Source: a virus
DNA length: 42,954 nt
Direction: 5' to 3' (one strand)
Virus record (IMG/VR): IMGVR_UViG_3300024346_000150
Coordinates: 1 to 42,954 of that record
The notes beneath the pieces are model-generated. The model saw only the letters and a list, made by a program, of their open reading frames with translations. It was not told the DNA's origin and searched no databases. Both the position numbers and the translations under genes were made by a program. This document shows, one piece after another, positions 35,740 through 41,781 of this stretch (positions are counted from its first letter, which is position 1; the number at the start of each line of letters is the position of its first letter).

Positions 35740-37075
35740 AGAACTAAAGGATTATCTATTAAAAAATCCTGAGAAACTGCGTAAAGATTATGCAGACACA
35801 GCAGCTTTATTTGATACTACCTATGAAAGTGTACGTAGTATAGCAAGAAGGTTAAGAGCAGCATTTGACGAAGAAGTAAAAGCAGCGTCGTACTCATCAT
35901 CGGAGATACCGAATGAGAAAGTAGTTACTAATGAGAAAAAAGACTCATTGACTATATCTGTCGAAGACAGCAATAGAGTAAAATCTCTAGACGACTTAAT
36001 AAACAATTGTAATGTAGACCTTGAATCTTGGGAGGTAGACTGGTTCGATATTGGTACATACGAGGTAACTGGATTTGATAATGACAGGAAGCCTGTAACA
36101 GTTACTATGTATAGAACTAAGGCTAAGTTTAAGAAGATAAACATCTGGAATAATTTAAGTAAATTAAAAGAAGATTTAAAACAAGATTTATTTGAAGCGT
36201 TCAGTACATACTCTATTAAGCCAGATTTTAAGCCTAAACAAGCGGGTGAGGAAGGCTATTTGCTCGAAATTGGGGCATACGACTTGCATCTTGGTAAGTT
36301 GGGTATTGATACTGATGGTTACTCTTTGGCTCTGGCTAGGGAAAGGCTTCATTCTGCTCTTCGTTCCCTTTTTGAAAGAGCAAGAGGATTCAGAATTGAA
36401 GAAATAGTCTTTGTAGTCGGTAACGACTTCTTAAATGCAGACAGAACTAACCCTTTTACATCTACTACAGCTGGTACACCACAATCTAATACAGTTTCTA
36501 CATACGAAGCTTATCGCTTTGGTCGTAAACTTCTAGTAGAGTGTATAAACGCTTTAGCTGCTGCTGCTCCTGTGCGTGTTGTTGTTATTCCAGGTAATCA
36601 TGACGAAGAGTCTATGATGCACATGGGAGACGCACTAGAAGCATTGTATGAAACTACTGAGCATATTACTGTAGACAATAGTAGACCTTTAATGAAAGGT
36701 TATAAGTACGGAGAATGTTTACTTATCTTTGACCATGGTAATAGAGTGAAGAACTACAAGAATCTTGCGTCTGTTATCTCTCAAAGGTTTAGAGAGGTTT
36801 GGAGTAGCGTAAGGCACATTGAAGTCCACAGAGGGCATCTACATAGCCTTAAAACAAGTATTATGGGTCAAGTAGAAGAACTTAACGGAATTGCTGTTAG
36901 GCATCTCGGAAGCATGTCGCCAACTGACCAATGGCATGATGATAGTGGATATATGTCCACGATTAAACGAGCGCACGCATTTGTATGGCATAAGACCAAC
37001 GGTATGCAGTGTGAATATTACTATAACGTTCCTGTAAGAAATGGAAAACAAACAAAAGAAGCCTCCGAAGAGTAG
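35681..37075 (+). CDS. Calcineurin-like metallophosphoesterase with N-terminal HTH
   Basis: No ATG is available near the 5' end; GTG at 35681, TTG at 35687 (giving MSKKVKLKT) and GTG at 35726 are candidates. I prefer TTG 35687, while the listed start is the longest. Counting from 35681, residues ~40-65 (TAALFDTTYESVRSIARRLR) look like a helix-turn-helix. The phosphoesterase motifs are all there: DLHLG (D201, H203), GNDFLNAD (247-254), GNHDE (305-309) and GHLH (H386, H388). These bind two metals and hydrolyse phosphodiester or phosphomonoester bonds; the substrate is unknown. Such genes with HTH fusions are frequent in Bacteroidota phages. It overlaps the next gene by 35 bases. Confidence 0.82.
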   Translation: MGLSKKVKLKTEQEIVEKNEELKDYLLKNPEKLRKDYADTAALFDTTYESVRSIARRLRAAFDEEVKAASYSSSEIPNEKVVTNEKKDSLTISVEDSNRVKSLDDLINNCNVDLESWEVDWFDIGTYEVTGFDNDRKPVTVTMYRTKAKFKKINIWNNLSKLKEDLKQDLFEAFSTYSIKPDFKPKQAGEEGYLLEIGAYDLHLGKLGIDTDGYSLALARERLHSALRSLFERARGFRIEEIVFVVGNDFLNADRTNPFTSTTAGTPQSNTVSTYEAYRFGRKLLVECINALAAAAPVRVVVIPGNHDEESMMHMGDALEALYETTEHITVDNSRPLMKGYKYGECLLIFDHGNRVKNYKNLASVISQRFREVWSSVRHIEVHRGHLHSLKTSIMGQVEELNGIAVRHLGSMSPTDQWHDDSGYMSTIKRAHAFVWHKTNGMQCEYYYNVPVRNGKQTKEASEE

Positions 37076-37697
37076 TGTTAAATTTAACATTACATTATCT
37101 GATGAGCAGAAGTCGGCTAAGAGCGAGATATTAAATCACGCATATAGTTTTGTAGTAGGTAAGGCAGGTAGTGGTAAGACACTGTTAGCAGTACAGATTG
37201 CACTTGACCAATTCTTTAAACGTCAGTATAACAAGATAGTTATTACTAGGCCGACTATTGCAACAGAAGACAACGGTTTTTTGCCAGGAACAGAAAAGGA
37301 AAAGCTAGAACCTTGGTTAGTACCCATCATGTCTAACATGAGAAAGGTATACAACAAAGAAAGTAAGATAGATAAAATGGTGGAACTTGGTGAGGTAGAG
37401 CTTGTTTCTTTGTCTCACTTTAGGGGTAGAACTTTTGAAAACTCTGTAGTTATTATAGATGAGTTTCAAAACCTTACTAAGTCACAGTTTAGAATGGCTT
37501 TGGGTAGATTAGGAAAGAACTCTATAATGATATTCTGCGGAGACAATCAGCAAGTTGACCTGAAAGACGTTAACTACTCTGCAATACATGATGTATCTAA
37601 AATAAAAGATAGCTCTTACGTTTATAAGATTATCCTTGAAGATAACCATAGACATAAGGCTATTGATGATGTACTAAACTTACTAACTACATACTAA
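37041..37697 (+). CDS. phoH: PhoH-family ATPase
   Basis: A 218-residue P-loop protein. Walker A GKAGSGKT is at 40-47, VVIIDEFQN (Walker B D140, E141) at 136-144, and sensor-like ICGDNQQVD further on, matching PhoH in order and spacing; TRPT and FLPGTEKEKLEPW are also characteristic. PhoH proteins are ATPases linked to phosphate starvation in bacteria and very common in marine phages; the exact role is not known, RNA metabolism being one proposal. It overlaps the metallophosphoesterase, so a combined nucleotide or RNA-turnover task is conceivable. Confidence 0.88.
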   Translation: MENKQKKPPKSSVKFNITLSDEQKSAKSEILNHAYSFVVGKAGSGKTLLAVQIALDQFFKRQYNKIVITRPTIATEDNGFLPGTEKEKLEPWLVPIMSNMRKVYNKESKIDKMVELGEVELVSLSHFRGRTFENSVVIIDEFQNLTKSQFRMALGRLGKNSIMIFCGDNQQVDLKDVNYSAIHDVSKIKDSSYVYKIILEDNHRHKAIDDVLNLLTTY

Positions 37698-37888
37698 TGC
37701 AAGAATTAATACAAATAATATACGGAAGAACTACCTTGGAACTTGGTGTTTACTGGGGTGTGCTACTAGGCTTTCGTACTTTTGAGGCTAATGAAGTTCA
37801 TCAGGCTTACGAGCTACACATATATGTACCTTTTATATATATTGCAGTAGTGCAGAACGTAAGTGATGAAGAAGATTTAAATCTCTGA
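37697..37888 (+). CDS. Small hydrophobic protein at the end of the plus-strand block, 63 residues
   Basis: MQELIQIIYGRTTLELGVYW, then VLLGFRTFEANE and ELHIYVPFIYIAVVQN before an acidic tail. Two weakly hydrophobic stretches, possibly membrane-associated. The start overlaps the PhoH stop, and its end overlaps the minus-strand HNH gene by 12 bases. Unknown function; I have seen similar short phage proteins next to PhoH-type genes. Confidence 0.6.
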   Translation: MQELIQIIYGRTTLELGVYWGVLLGFRTFEANEVHQAYELHIYVPFIYIAVVQNVSDEEDLNL

Positions 37889-38143
37889 TTCTAACTTATA
37901 CAGAACTTTCTGTAAGTGTTTAACCTTAACTTGTTTATTAAAATATGGACTTGACTCAGCCTTATCGTGACAGCTCCTACACAGCGCTACAAGGTTTTCT
38001 ATGTAGTCTTTACTCGAACCACCCATTCCCCTGGGATGTATATGATGAATGTCTACAGCAAGCTGCCCACAATTGGTACATAGAATGTGGTCAGTCCTGT
38101 CTAAATTAAAGAAGGTTACATATACTTTCTTATGATTCACCAT
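37877..38143 (-). CDS. HNH endonuclease, small (88 residues)
   Basis: One HNH domain: CTNC (C22, C25), DIHHIHPRG with H33/H34, N50 in IENLVALC, and CRSCH (C55, C58, H59). The two CxxC pairs form the structural zinc site of this subgroup, and H33/H34, N50 and H59 the beta-beta-alpha-metal active site. It cuts DNA, either as a homing-like enzyme or a packaging/repair helper near terminase; no terminase is seen here. Start ATG at 38143 overlaps the end of the upstream gene by 14 bases, and its 3' end overlaps the convergent plus-strand gene by 12 bases. Confidence 0.8.
   Translation of the reverse strand: MVNHKKVYVTFFNLDRTDHILCTNCGQLAVDIHHIHPRGMGGSSKDYIENLVALCRSCHDKAESSPYFNKQVKVKHLQKVLYKLESEI
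37894..37917. terminator. Hairpin at the convergent gene junction
   Basis: ACTT-at-ACAGA-actt-TCTGT-AAGT can form a 9-bp stem with a two-base bulge. It lies just past the plus-strand stop and within the end of the minus-strand HNH gene, where a terminator for the plus block would be expected. The following T tract is weak (gttt), so an intrinsic terminator is uncertain. Confidence 0.35.
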
Positions 38144-38345
38144 CTAACTGAATAAATTGTCCTATGTGGTTTAGAGCTTCTGTAGCTCTTATAAAATCAT
38201 TCACATCTTCAGTGATTGAATACTCTACTATATAATCTCCTACTACTGGTTCTGTTTCTCTTTCTCCAGCTAGTTTAGCCATCTTTTGTTCATGATACCA
38301 CTGTGCATACTGCTCAAGTAGTTTTTGTGAAATATGTTTTTCCAT
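38130..38345 (-). CDS. Unknown small protein, 71 residues
   Basis: No family recognised. The N-terminal half is a charged helix (ISQKLLEQYAQWYHEQKMAK); the rest is acidic (VVGDYIVEYSITEDVNDFIR). No membrane segment. Just upstream is the 151-base intergenic stretch with several hairpins, so this is the gene most likely controlled by that RNA. It overlaps the HNH gene by 14 bases and may be made with it. Confidence 0.55.
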   Translation of the reverse strand: MEKHISQKLLEQYAQWYHEQKMAKLAGERETEPVVGDYIVEYSITEDVNDFIRATEALNHIGQFIQLDGES

Positions 38346-38496
38346 TTGCTTTTTGTTTAGTAGTGATAACAGAGGGAAACTCCCACAGCTTCCCCCTGAT
38401 TCTCACGTGTTGATTTCTAAATCCCGTTAGAAATTTTGCCTGCTTCCTAGGGCAGGACTTGTTTTGCCCAACTCAAGTATGGTGCTCACTTTACTT
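38346..38496 (-). ncRNA. Structured intergenic region, candidate leader RNA or small RNA
   Basis: A 151-base stretch without a gene. Read on the minus strand it holds: a stem at 38363-38406 (GTGA/TCAC, CAG/CTG, one G-U pair that exists only on the minus-strand RNA, GGGAA/TTCCC); a perfect 7-bp hairpin at 38414-38433 (TTTCTAA/TTAGAAA); and two overlapping alternatives, CCTGC/GCAGG at 38439-38456 and GGGCA/TGCCC at 38450-38469, that exclude each other. GC is locally higher than flanks. This looks like a regulatory leader or stable RNA. No known riboswitch was recognised. Confidence 0.45.
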
Positions 38497-38643
38497 TTAA
38501 CTTCCGCAGGCTTCGCAGTCTTCATCATCTATGCTGCAAGCGTCTGGTTGGTCTTTGTCTTCTAAGTCTACTATCCATGAGTCCCATGTTTCTCTAGCGA
38601 CTTCTTCGTTCTTTAGTTGTTCTGCTGTTTTTTCTGTTAACAT
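38497..38643 (-). CDS. Small acidic protein with C-terminal Cys motif, 48 residues
   Basis: A short frame: MLTEKTAEQLKNEEVARETW, then DSWIVDLEDKDQP and DACSIDDEDCEACGS. The charged helix followed by a C-x(6)-C-x-x-C tail is a pattern I know from small proteins of Bacteroidota phages. The start is coupled to the upstream 44-residue gene (TAATG). The three Cys may bind metal. Function unknown. The regular frame, coupling and neighbours support it. Confidence 0.58.
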   Translation of the reverse strand: MLTEKTAEQLKNEEVARETWDSWIVDLEDKDQPDACSIDDEDCEACGS

Positions 38644-38777
38644 TACTTTGTTCTTTTTTTTAAAGCACGTAAGCTTATGTCAAGCTTGTACTTGATTGAT
38701 AAATATCTTTGGACTATCCGTAGCCCATGCTTTTTACGTTTAGCTTTTTGTATAGCTTCTTGTATAATACCTTTCAT
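38643..38777 (-). CDS. Small HTH-like basic protein, 44 residues
   Basis: MKGIIQEAIQKAKRKKHGLR followed by IVQRYLSIKYKLDISLRALK and KRTK. The segment VQRYLSIKYKLDISLRALKKR parallels TQRILRKKFNIIVSQRDIQRR of the 65-residue protein at 38928 on the other side of the tRNA-like gene, so both may be small HTH proteins of one family. Highly basic. Its stop overlaps the next start. No binding site is known. Confidence 0.52.
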   Translation of the reverse strand: MKGIIQEAIQKAKRKKHGLRIVQRYLSIKYKLDISLRALKKRTK

Positions 38778-38791
38778 GTAAAATGATTTGC

Positions 38792-38937
38792 TGTAGGGGG
38801 AAGAGTCGAACTTCCACGTAGAGGTTAGCTAAAGGACAAGTTGTGCACAATGGTGGTCAACCCGCTATCCTAAAGTTTATTCCTTTATCTACACCCTCGA
38901 GACAGGAGGGCATGTCTGCCAGTTTCATCACCCTACA
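38792..38937 (-). tRNA. Class II tRNA-like gene with oversized variable arm; anticodon position reads GTC
   Basis: Fold on the minus strand: acceptor TGTAGGG/CCCTACA (7 perfect pairs), TG, D stem ATG/CAT with AAACTGGCAGA loop holding GG, anticodon stem CCCTC/GAGGG with loop CTGTCTC (T33, GTC at 34-36), T stem GGAAG/CTTCC with TTCGACT loop. The variable arm begins GTAGA/TCTAC and carries 65 extra bases, the first seven of which (TAAAGGA) pair with TCCTTTA, making an arm of ~75 bases. Arm type and D-arm style resemble tRNA-Leu, yet GTC would be Asp and base 37 is T. CCA is not encoded (GCAA follows). It may be a true but inserted tRNA, a decayed one, or a tRNA mimic. Confidence 0.55.
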
Positions 38938-39125
38938 TTACTAGCTTGCTCTCTCTTTGAGTTTAAGCCATCTAACCTTCTTTGTATATCACGTTGAGAT
39001 ACAATGATGTTAAACTTCTTTCTAAGTATTCTTTGAGTCTTATTCAGTCCTGTACCGCTATTAGCGTGCATGTCTGATACAGCGTTTACTATTTGCTGCT
39101 CTTGTTCTGTTAGTTTACTCTTCAT
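38928..39125 (-). CDS. Small HTH-like protein, 65 residues
   Basis: MKSKLTEQEQQIVNAVSDMH with NKTQRILRKKFNIIVSQRDI followed by QRRLDGL: the sequence T-Q-R-I-L-R-K-K ... S-Q-R-D-I-Q-R-R looks like a recognition-helix segment preceded by a helix. Similar to the 44-residue product nearby. Its stop lies inside the acceptor stem of the tRNA-like gene (10-base overlap). The start overlaps the end of the upstream gene by 11 bases. A DNA-binding regulator of phage genes is plausible. Confidence 0.58.
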   Translation of the reverse strand: MKSKLTEQEQQIVNAVSDMHANSGTGLNKTQRILRKKFNIIVSQRDIQRRLDGLNSKREQASNVG

Positions 39126-39402
39126 GTTTAAATCTAGGTTGAGTGTAACCGCATTGGGCTATCTGTTCCAAAGATATAATTTTTATTTCACATCCTTGTG
39201 ATTTTTGATTATCAGACTTTAGTCTTGTCATCAAGTTTGCATTATACCTAGAATCGTTTAGCAGCTCTAATGTGTTTCCTATACAAACTTCTCTTGTGGT
39301 TTTTTTGTATGGTTTATTTATTAGAACTTTCTCCCCTTTGCGTTTACCGTAATACCTTACTTCGTAAGTAACCTTGTTAAAACATATAGGCATTTTATAC
39401 AT
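39115..39402 (-). CDS. Unknown protein in the replication block, 95 residues
   Basis: No family recognised. The N-terminus MYKMPICFNKVTYEVRYYGK has strands and basic residues; the centre is helical (GNTLELLNDSRYNANLMTRL), and the end is charged. No motifs. Start overlaps the DnaA-domain gene's end by eight bases, so it is co-expressed with it. It may assist DNA metabolism, by location only. Confidence 0.5.
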   Translation of the reverse strand: MYKMPICFNKVTYEVRYYGKRKGEKVLINKPYKKTTREVCIGNTLELLNDSRYNANLMTRLKSDNQKSQGCEIKIISLEQIAQCGYTQPRFKHEE

Positions 39403-39904
39403 TCAATACCTCCTTAATGTTTTCTATCTTTTGGTTAAGCTGTTTATTACGAGAGATTAATACTCTGCATGTTTCAGTAAGCTCTGCATAATTCTGCCCA
39501 CTAATACTGTAGTCTTCTCCTTTCTCTCCGTACAGCTCAAACCTACAATACTCAGCTAGCTTGTTATATAATTCAACACTATCTTTTTCCATGCATAAAG
39601 TTTCTTCATACACTTTAACGTAGTGAATTATTGTTGCGTGGTGTTTACCAAACATCTTACCTATTTGACTTAAAGTAAATTTAAAGTAATCATGTATAAC
39701 TGAAGCAATAACTATGTTTGTGTTGACCATAGCTCTTTTTCTGCTGTCTACTATACTAGAGTCTATACTCATGTGTAAGTATGCTCTTGAAAACACATTA
39801 CTTAAAATAGTTTTGTTAAGCTCACTTATATTCAGGGAATGAATTTTCTGCAAATTCGGTGTCCAAGGTTTTAATTTTATTGTAGATTTCTTTTGTTTCT
39901 CCAT
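39395..39904 (-). CDS. DnaA domain IV-like DNA-binding protein without AAA+ module, 169 residues
   Basis: Residues ~48-100 carry the DnaA C-terminal pattern: DSRKRAMVNTNIVIASVIHD, then TLSQIGKMFGKHHATIIH; compare the SRKR ... SLxEIGxxFGxRDHTTVxH signature that binds DnaA boxes, where here HH precedes ATI. No Walker motifs and no room for AAA+ exist, so it can bind but not remodel DNA. The C-terminal ~60 residues are a charged coiled coil (ETCRVLISRNKQLNQKIENI). It likely recognises an origin or represses/organises transcription. It overlaps the next upstream gene by 83 bases in another frame. Confidence 0.74.
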   Translation of the reverse strand: MEKQKKSTIKLKPWTPNLQKIHSLNISELNKTILSNVFSRAYLHMSIDSSIVDSRKRAMVNTNIVIASVIHDYFKFTLSQIGKMFGKHHATIIHYVKVYEETLCMEKDSVELYNKLAEYCRFELYGEKGEDYSISGQNYAELTETCRVLISRNKQLNQKIENIKEVLNV

Positions 39905-40049
39905 GCGCTTTTTCTTTATCTTTTTTTGTACTATCTATACCTAAGTTACTTTGCAGTATAGCGTTCTTGTGTAATAACTTGTCTATTTTACTCCTGGTCT
40001 TCTTGTTCGTGTAGTAAGGAGATAAACTTTGATTTTTCTTGGTAGCCAT
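39822..40049 (-). CDS. Small charged helical protein, 75 residues
   Basis: MATKKNQSLSPYYTNKKTRS, then DKLLHKNAILQSNLGID and KEIYNKIKTLDTEFA with a C-terminal FPEYK. Charged helical protein, no known family. It overlaps the DnaA-domain gene by 83 bases and the GGCT-like gene by 62 bases; I keep it because the start codon context is good and the product is soluble and non-random. One of the overlapping starts could be lower than assumed. Unknown function. Confidence 0.45.
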   Translation of the reverse strand: MATKKNQSLSPYYTNKKTRSKIDKLLHKNAILQSNLGIDSTKKDKEKAHGETKEIYNKIKTLDTEFAENSFPEYK

Positions 40050-40407
40050 ATATTCCTACGTTATTTATTTTAGCACGAGCTGGTATCATTTCATTAAAAT
40101 ACAACCATGCATTGATTAGTTTTATGTTGTTGTTTTTATCTATTGTCTTGATAATAGTTTTCTTTCTTTTATACCAGATAGGATGACCTTCTAGCATGTC
40201 TAAATCATCAAGAGTAGCCCTACTAACGTCGTAGAGCTCTCCTGATATATTAGTTAAAGAAAACGATTCAGACACGTATGGAATACCATCTTCGTACATT
40301 ATATACCTATCTTTAGTAAGTCCTGTACCTATGTATTTACTACCTGCTAGTAGTCTATGGTTTCCATGTGCTCTTTTCAGAGTTCCGTATACAAATACTG
40401 TTTCCAA
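39988..40407 (-). CDS. Gamma-glutamylcyclotransferase-fold (AIG2/GGCT-like) protein
   Basis: A 139-residue protein beginning METVFVYGTLKRAHGNHRLL: the YGTLK glycine loop (Y7-L10) is the hallmark of this fold. SGELYDV near 55-61 and LDDLDMLEGHP with catalytic Glu E73 followed by YKRK complete the pattern. Family members form 5-oxoproline from gamma-glutamyl compounds or split epsilon-gamma-glutamyl-lysine; phage members are known but their substrate is not. Its place among replication genes hints at an effect on host metabolism or on modified proteins. Confidence 0.8.
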   Translation of the reverse strand: METVFVYGTLKRAHGNHRLLAGSKYIGTGLTKDRYIMYEDGIPYVSESFSLTNISGELYDVSRATLDDLDMLEGHPIWYKRKKTIIKTIDKNNNIKLINAWLYFNEMIPARAKINNVGIYGYQEKSKFISLLHEQEDQE

Positions 40408-41181
40408 TTAAAATTTGATTATGTTGTTAAATGCAGTGTACATGTCTTGCACACCATCTTGGTCCATCTTTCTAAACGATTGTATATTAGCTATACCATT
40501 CTGATATGCTATTCTACTGTCGTCCATTCCTGTAACAAAGTCTACAACCACTACGTCGTATGGAGCTTTCTTTTCTATAAAAGCAAAGTAAAACTTATGA
40601 GCTTTAAGTCCGTCAAGATAGAACGCTGCTTGTATCCCATACTTAAAGTTCTTTATGCTTTCTGCTATAGCTTCTATGTCTATACTTTTACATGTCTTTA
40701 TATCAACTATGTAATTTTCTTTAGGGTCATAGTAATCTACTTTAGCTTTACATTTTACACCTTCAAGCTCAAATAACTTTATAACTTCTCTTTCACCACC
40801 CTCATGTACTAACTTACTGTATATAGGATGTCTGCTTAAGCTTTCCTGCATACCTAGCAACATGTTCTCACTCTTACCTGGTAGGTGGTTAGGTACGTCT
40901 TGATTCTGTTCTTTCCATTCTGCTATATACTCTTTACCTGCTTTGGTTCTTTTATCCATAGCTGGCTCAAATGCATATAACTTCTTGTACTCTTCAGGTT
41001 CAAGCATCATAGCATGGAACGCAGACCCTACTAAGAACGCTTCACTCTCTATGTTTTGTGACATAGCAAAATCAAACTGCTTCTTGCTCCCTTGTAGAGC
41101 CTGCTTTACCATACTAGCTGATATATACTCTTTATCATCAAAGTAATTATCGTCTGTAATTATTCCGTTGTTCTCTAACAT
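40408..41181 (-). CDS. RecE-like/PD-(D/E)XK exonuclease, 257 residues
   Basis: The PD-(D/E)XK core is visible: H56 in SAFHAMML, E130 in GGEREVIK, D149 in CKAKVDYYD, D160-I-K162 in NYIVDIKTC, and Q184 in YGIQAAFYLDG. This order (H, E, D, DxK, QxxxY) is that of the RecE/exodeoxyribonuclease VIII and related phage nucleases, including those annotated DUF3799. It would digest duplex ends to give 3' single strands for recombination with an annealing protein; no RecT/Beta gene is in view, but the SSB-like gene is close. It overlaps its upstream neighbour by seven bases. Confidence 0.84.
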   Translation of the reverse strand: MLENNGIITDDNYFDDKEYISASMVKQALQGSKKQFDFAMSQNIESEAFLVGSAFHAMMLEPEEYKKLYAFEPAMDKRTKAGKEYIAEWKEQNQDVPNHLPGKSENMLLGMQESLSRHPIYSKLVHEGGEREVIKLFELEGVKCKAKVDYYDPKENYIVDIKTCKSIDIEAIAESIKNFKYGIQAAFYLDGLKAHKFYFAFIEKKAPYDVVVVDFVTGMDDSRIAYQNGIANIQSFRKMDQDGVQDMYTAFNNIIKF

Positions 41182-41408
41182 AACACATACTTTGCTACGT
41201 TAGTCATCTTTTTGCTACCATCTTTGTTAGTCCACCTGGTAGCCACTCGTGCATTTTCTGTATTTATCTTTACTCCGTCTGCTTTTAGTAAAAAGATAGA
41301 TGCTGATAGCCTTGTATTACCAAGGTCTCTAATAGCTTCTAATGAGGTTATACTCTTGTACTCTTGTAAGTACTTCAATAGTCTTGACTTATGTGTTTCT
41401 TTTTTCAT
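41175..41408 (-). CDS. Winged/HTH-type small DNA-binding protein, 77 residues
   Basis: MKKETHKSRLLKYLQEYKSI then TSLEAIRDLGNTRLSASIFL is a helix-turn-helix start (opening helix, turn, ARLGxTRLSAxI-like recognition segment), followed by KADGVKI and a strand. This fold is common in small phage proteins located in recombination blocks. It overlaps the RusA-like gene by 20 bases and the nuclease by seven, so it is translated with them. Probably a local regulator or replication helper. Confidence 0.65.
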   Translation of the reverse strand: MKKETHKSRLLKYLQEYKSITSLEAIRDLGNTRLSASIFLLKADGVKINTENARVATRWTNKDGSKKMTNVAKYVLC

Positions 41409-41781
41409 TTTTTAAAACTTTAATGATTACTCCTGCTCTTTCTTTATCTACAACATACCCTGTAAAGTGTGGTATGAGGTTGTGTATGTCATCATCCTCT
41501 ATCCATTCGTTCTTAACCATAAGGTCTTGAACTGTTTGGGCTGGGTTGATGTAATCAAACTTTCTCTTACTGTCTCGTATAAAGTAGAATGATACTGTGT
41601 ATGGTTTTTCTAAACCTTCTGTAAGTTTTAGGAACTTATCTTTCTTTTCCAGGTAAAACTTCTTTGTGTTTTTTATATACTCTCTTGTCGTCTTGCTGTT
41701 TATCAGGTATTTACCTGTCCACTGTTTACTGTTTTTGCTTGACGGTACGTTAAAGGGTATGTATATTTCATCCTTTCTCAT
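41389..41781 (-). CDS. rusA: RusA-like Holliday junction resolvase
   Basis: Family pattern: D70 and K74 then FDYINPAQTVQDLM with D76, N79 and D86, and NEWIEDDDIHNL with D96-D98, matching the Asp/Asn-rich metal site of RusA-type resolvases. Length (130) is normal. It would resolve branched recombination and replication intermediates as a dimer. Position between NinB-like and RecE-like genes matches recombination operons of many phages. The start ATG at 41781 overlaps the NinB gene by 14 bases. Confidence 0.82.
   Translation of the reverse strand: MRKDEIYIPFNVPSSKNSKQWTGKYLINSKTTREYIKNTKKFYLEKKDKFLKLTEGLEKPYTVSFYFIRDSKRKFDYINPAQTVQDLMVKNEWIEDDDIHNLIPHFTGYVVDKERAGVIIKVLKNEKRNT

Noticed and set aside
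38346-38927. Treating the whole 580 bases as gene-free
   Set aside because: Closer reading shows two short coupled genes (38497-38643 and 38643-38777) and a tRNA-like gene; only 38346-38496 is without a gene.
38792-38937. Naming the tRNA-like gene tRNA-Asp or tRNA-Leu
   Set aside because: The anticodon position suggests Asp and the arm architecture Leu/Ser; evidence is contradictory, so no amino acid is assigned.
40357-40776. 139-residue plus-strand frame across the RecE-like gene
   Set aside because: Antisense to two convincing genes, full of Cys/Phe/Tyr/Ser as expected for an A/T-rich antisense frame.
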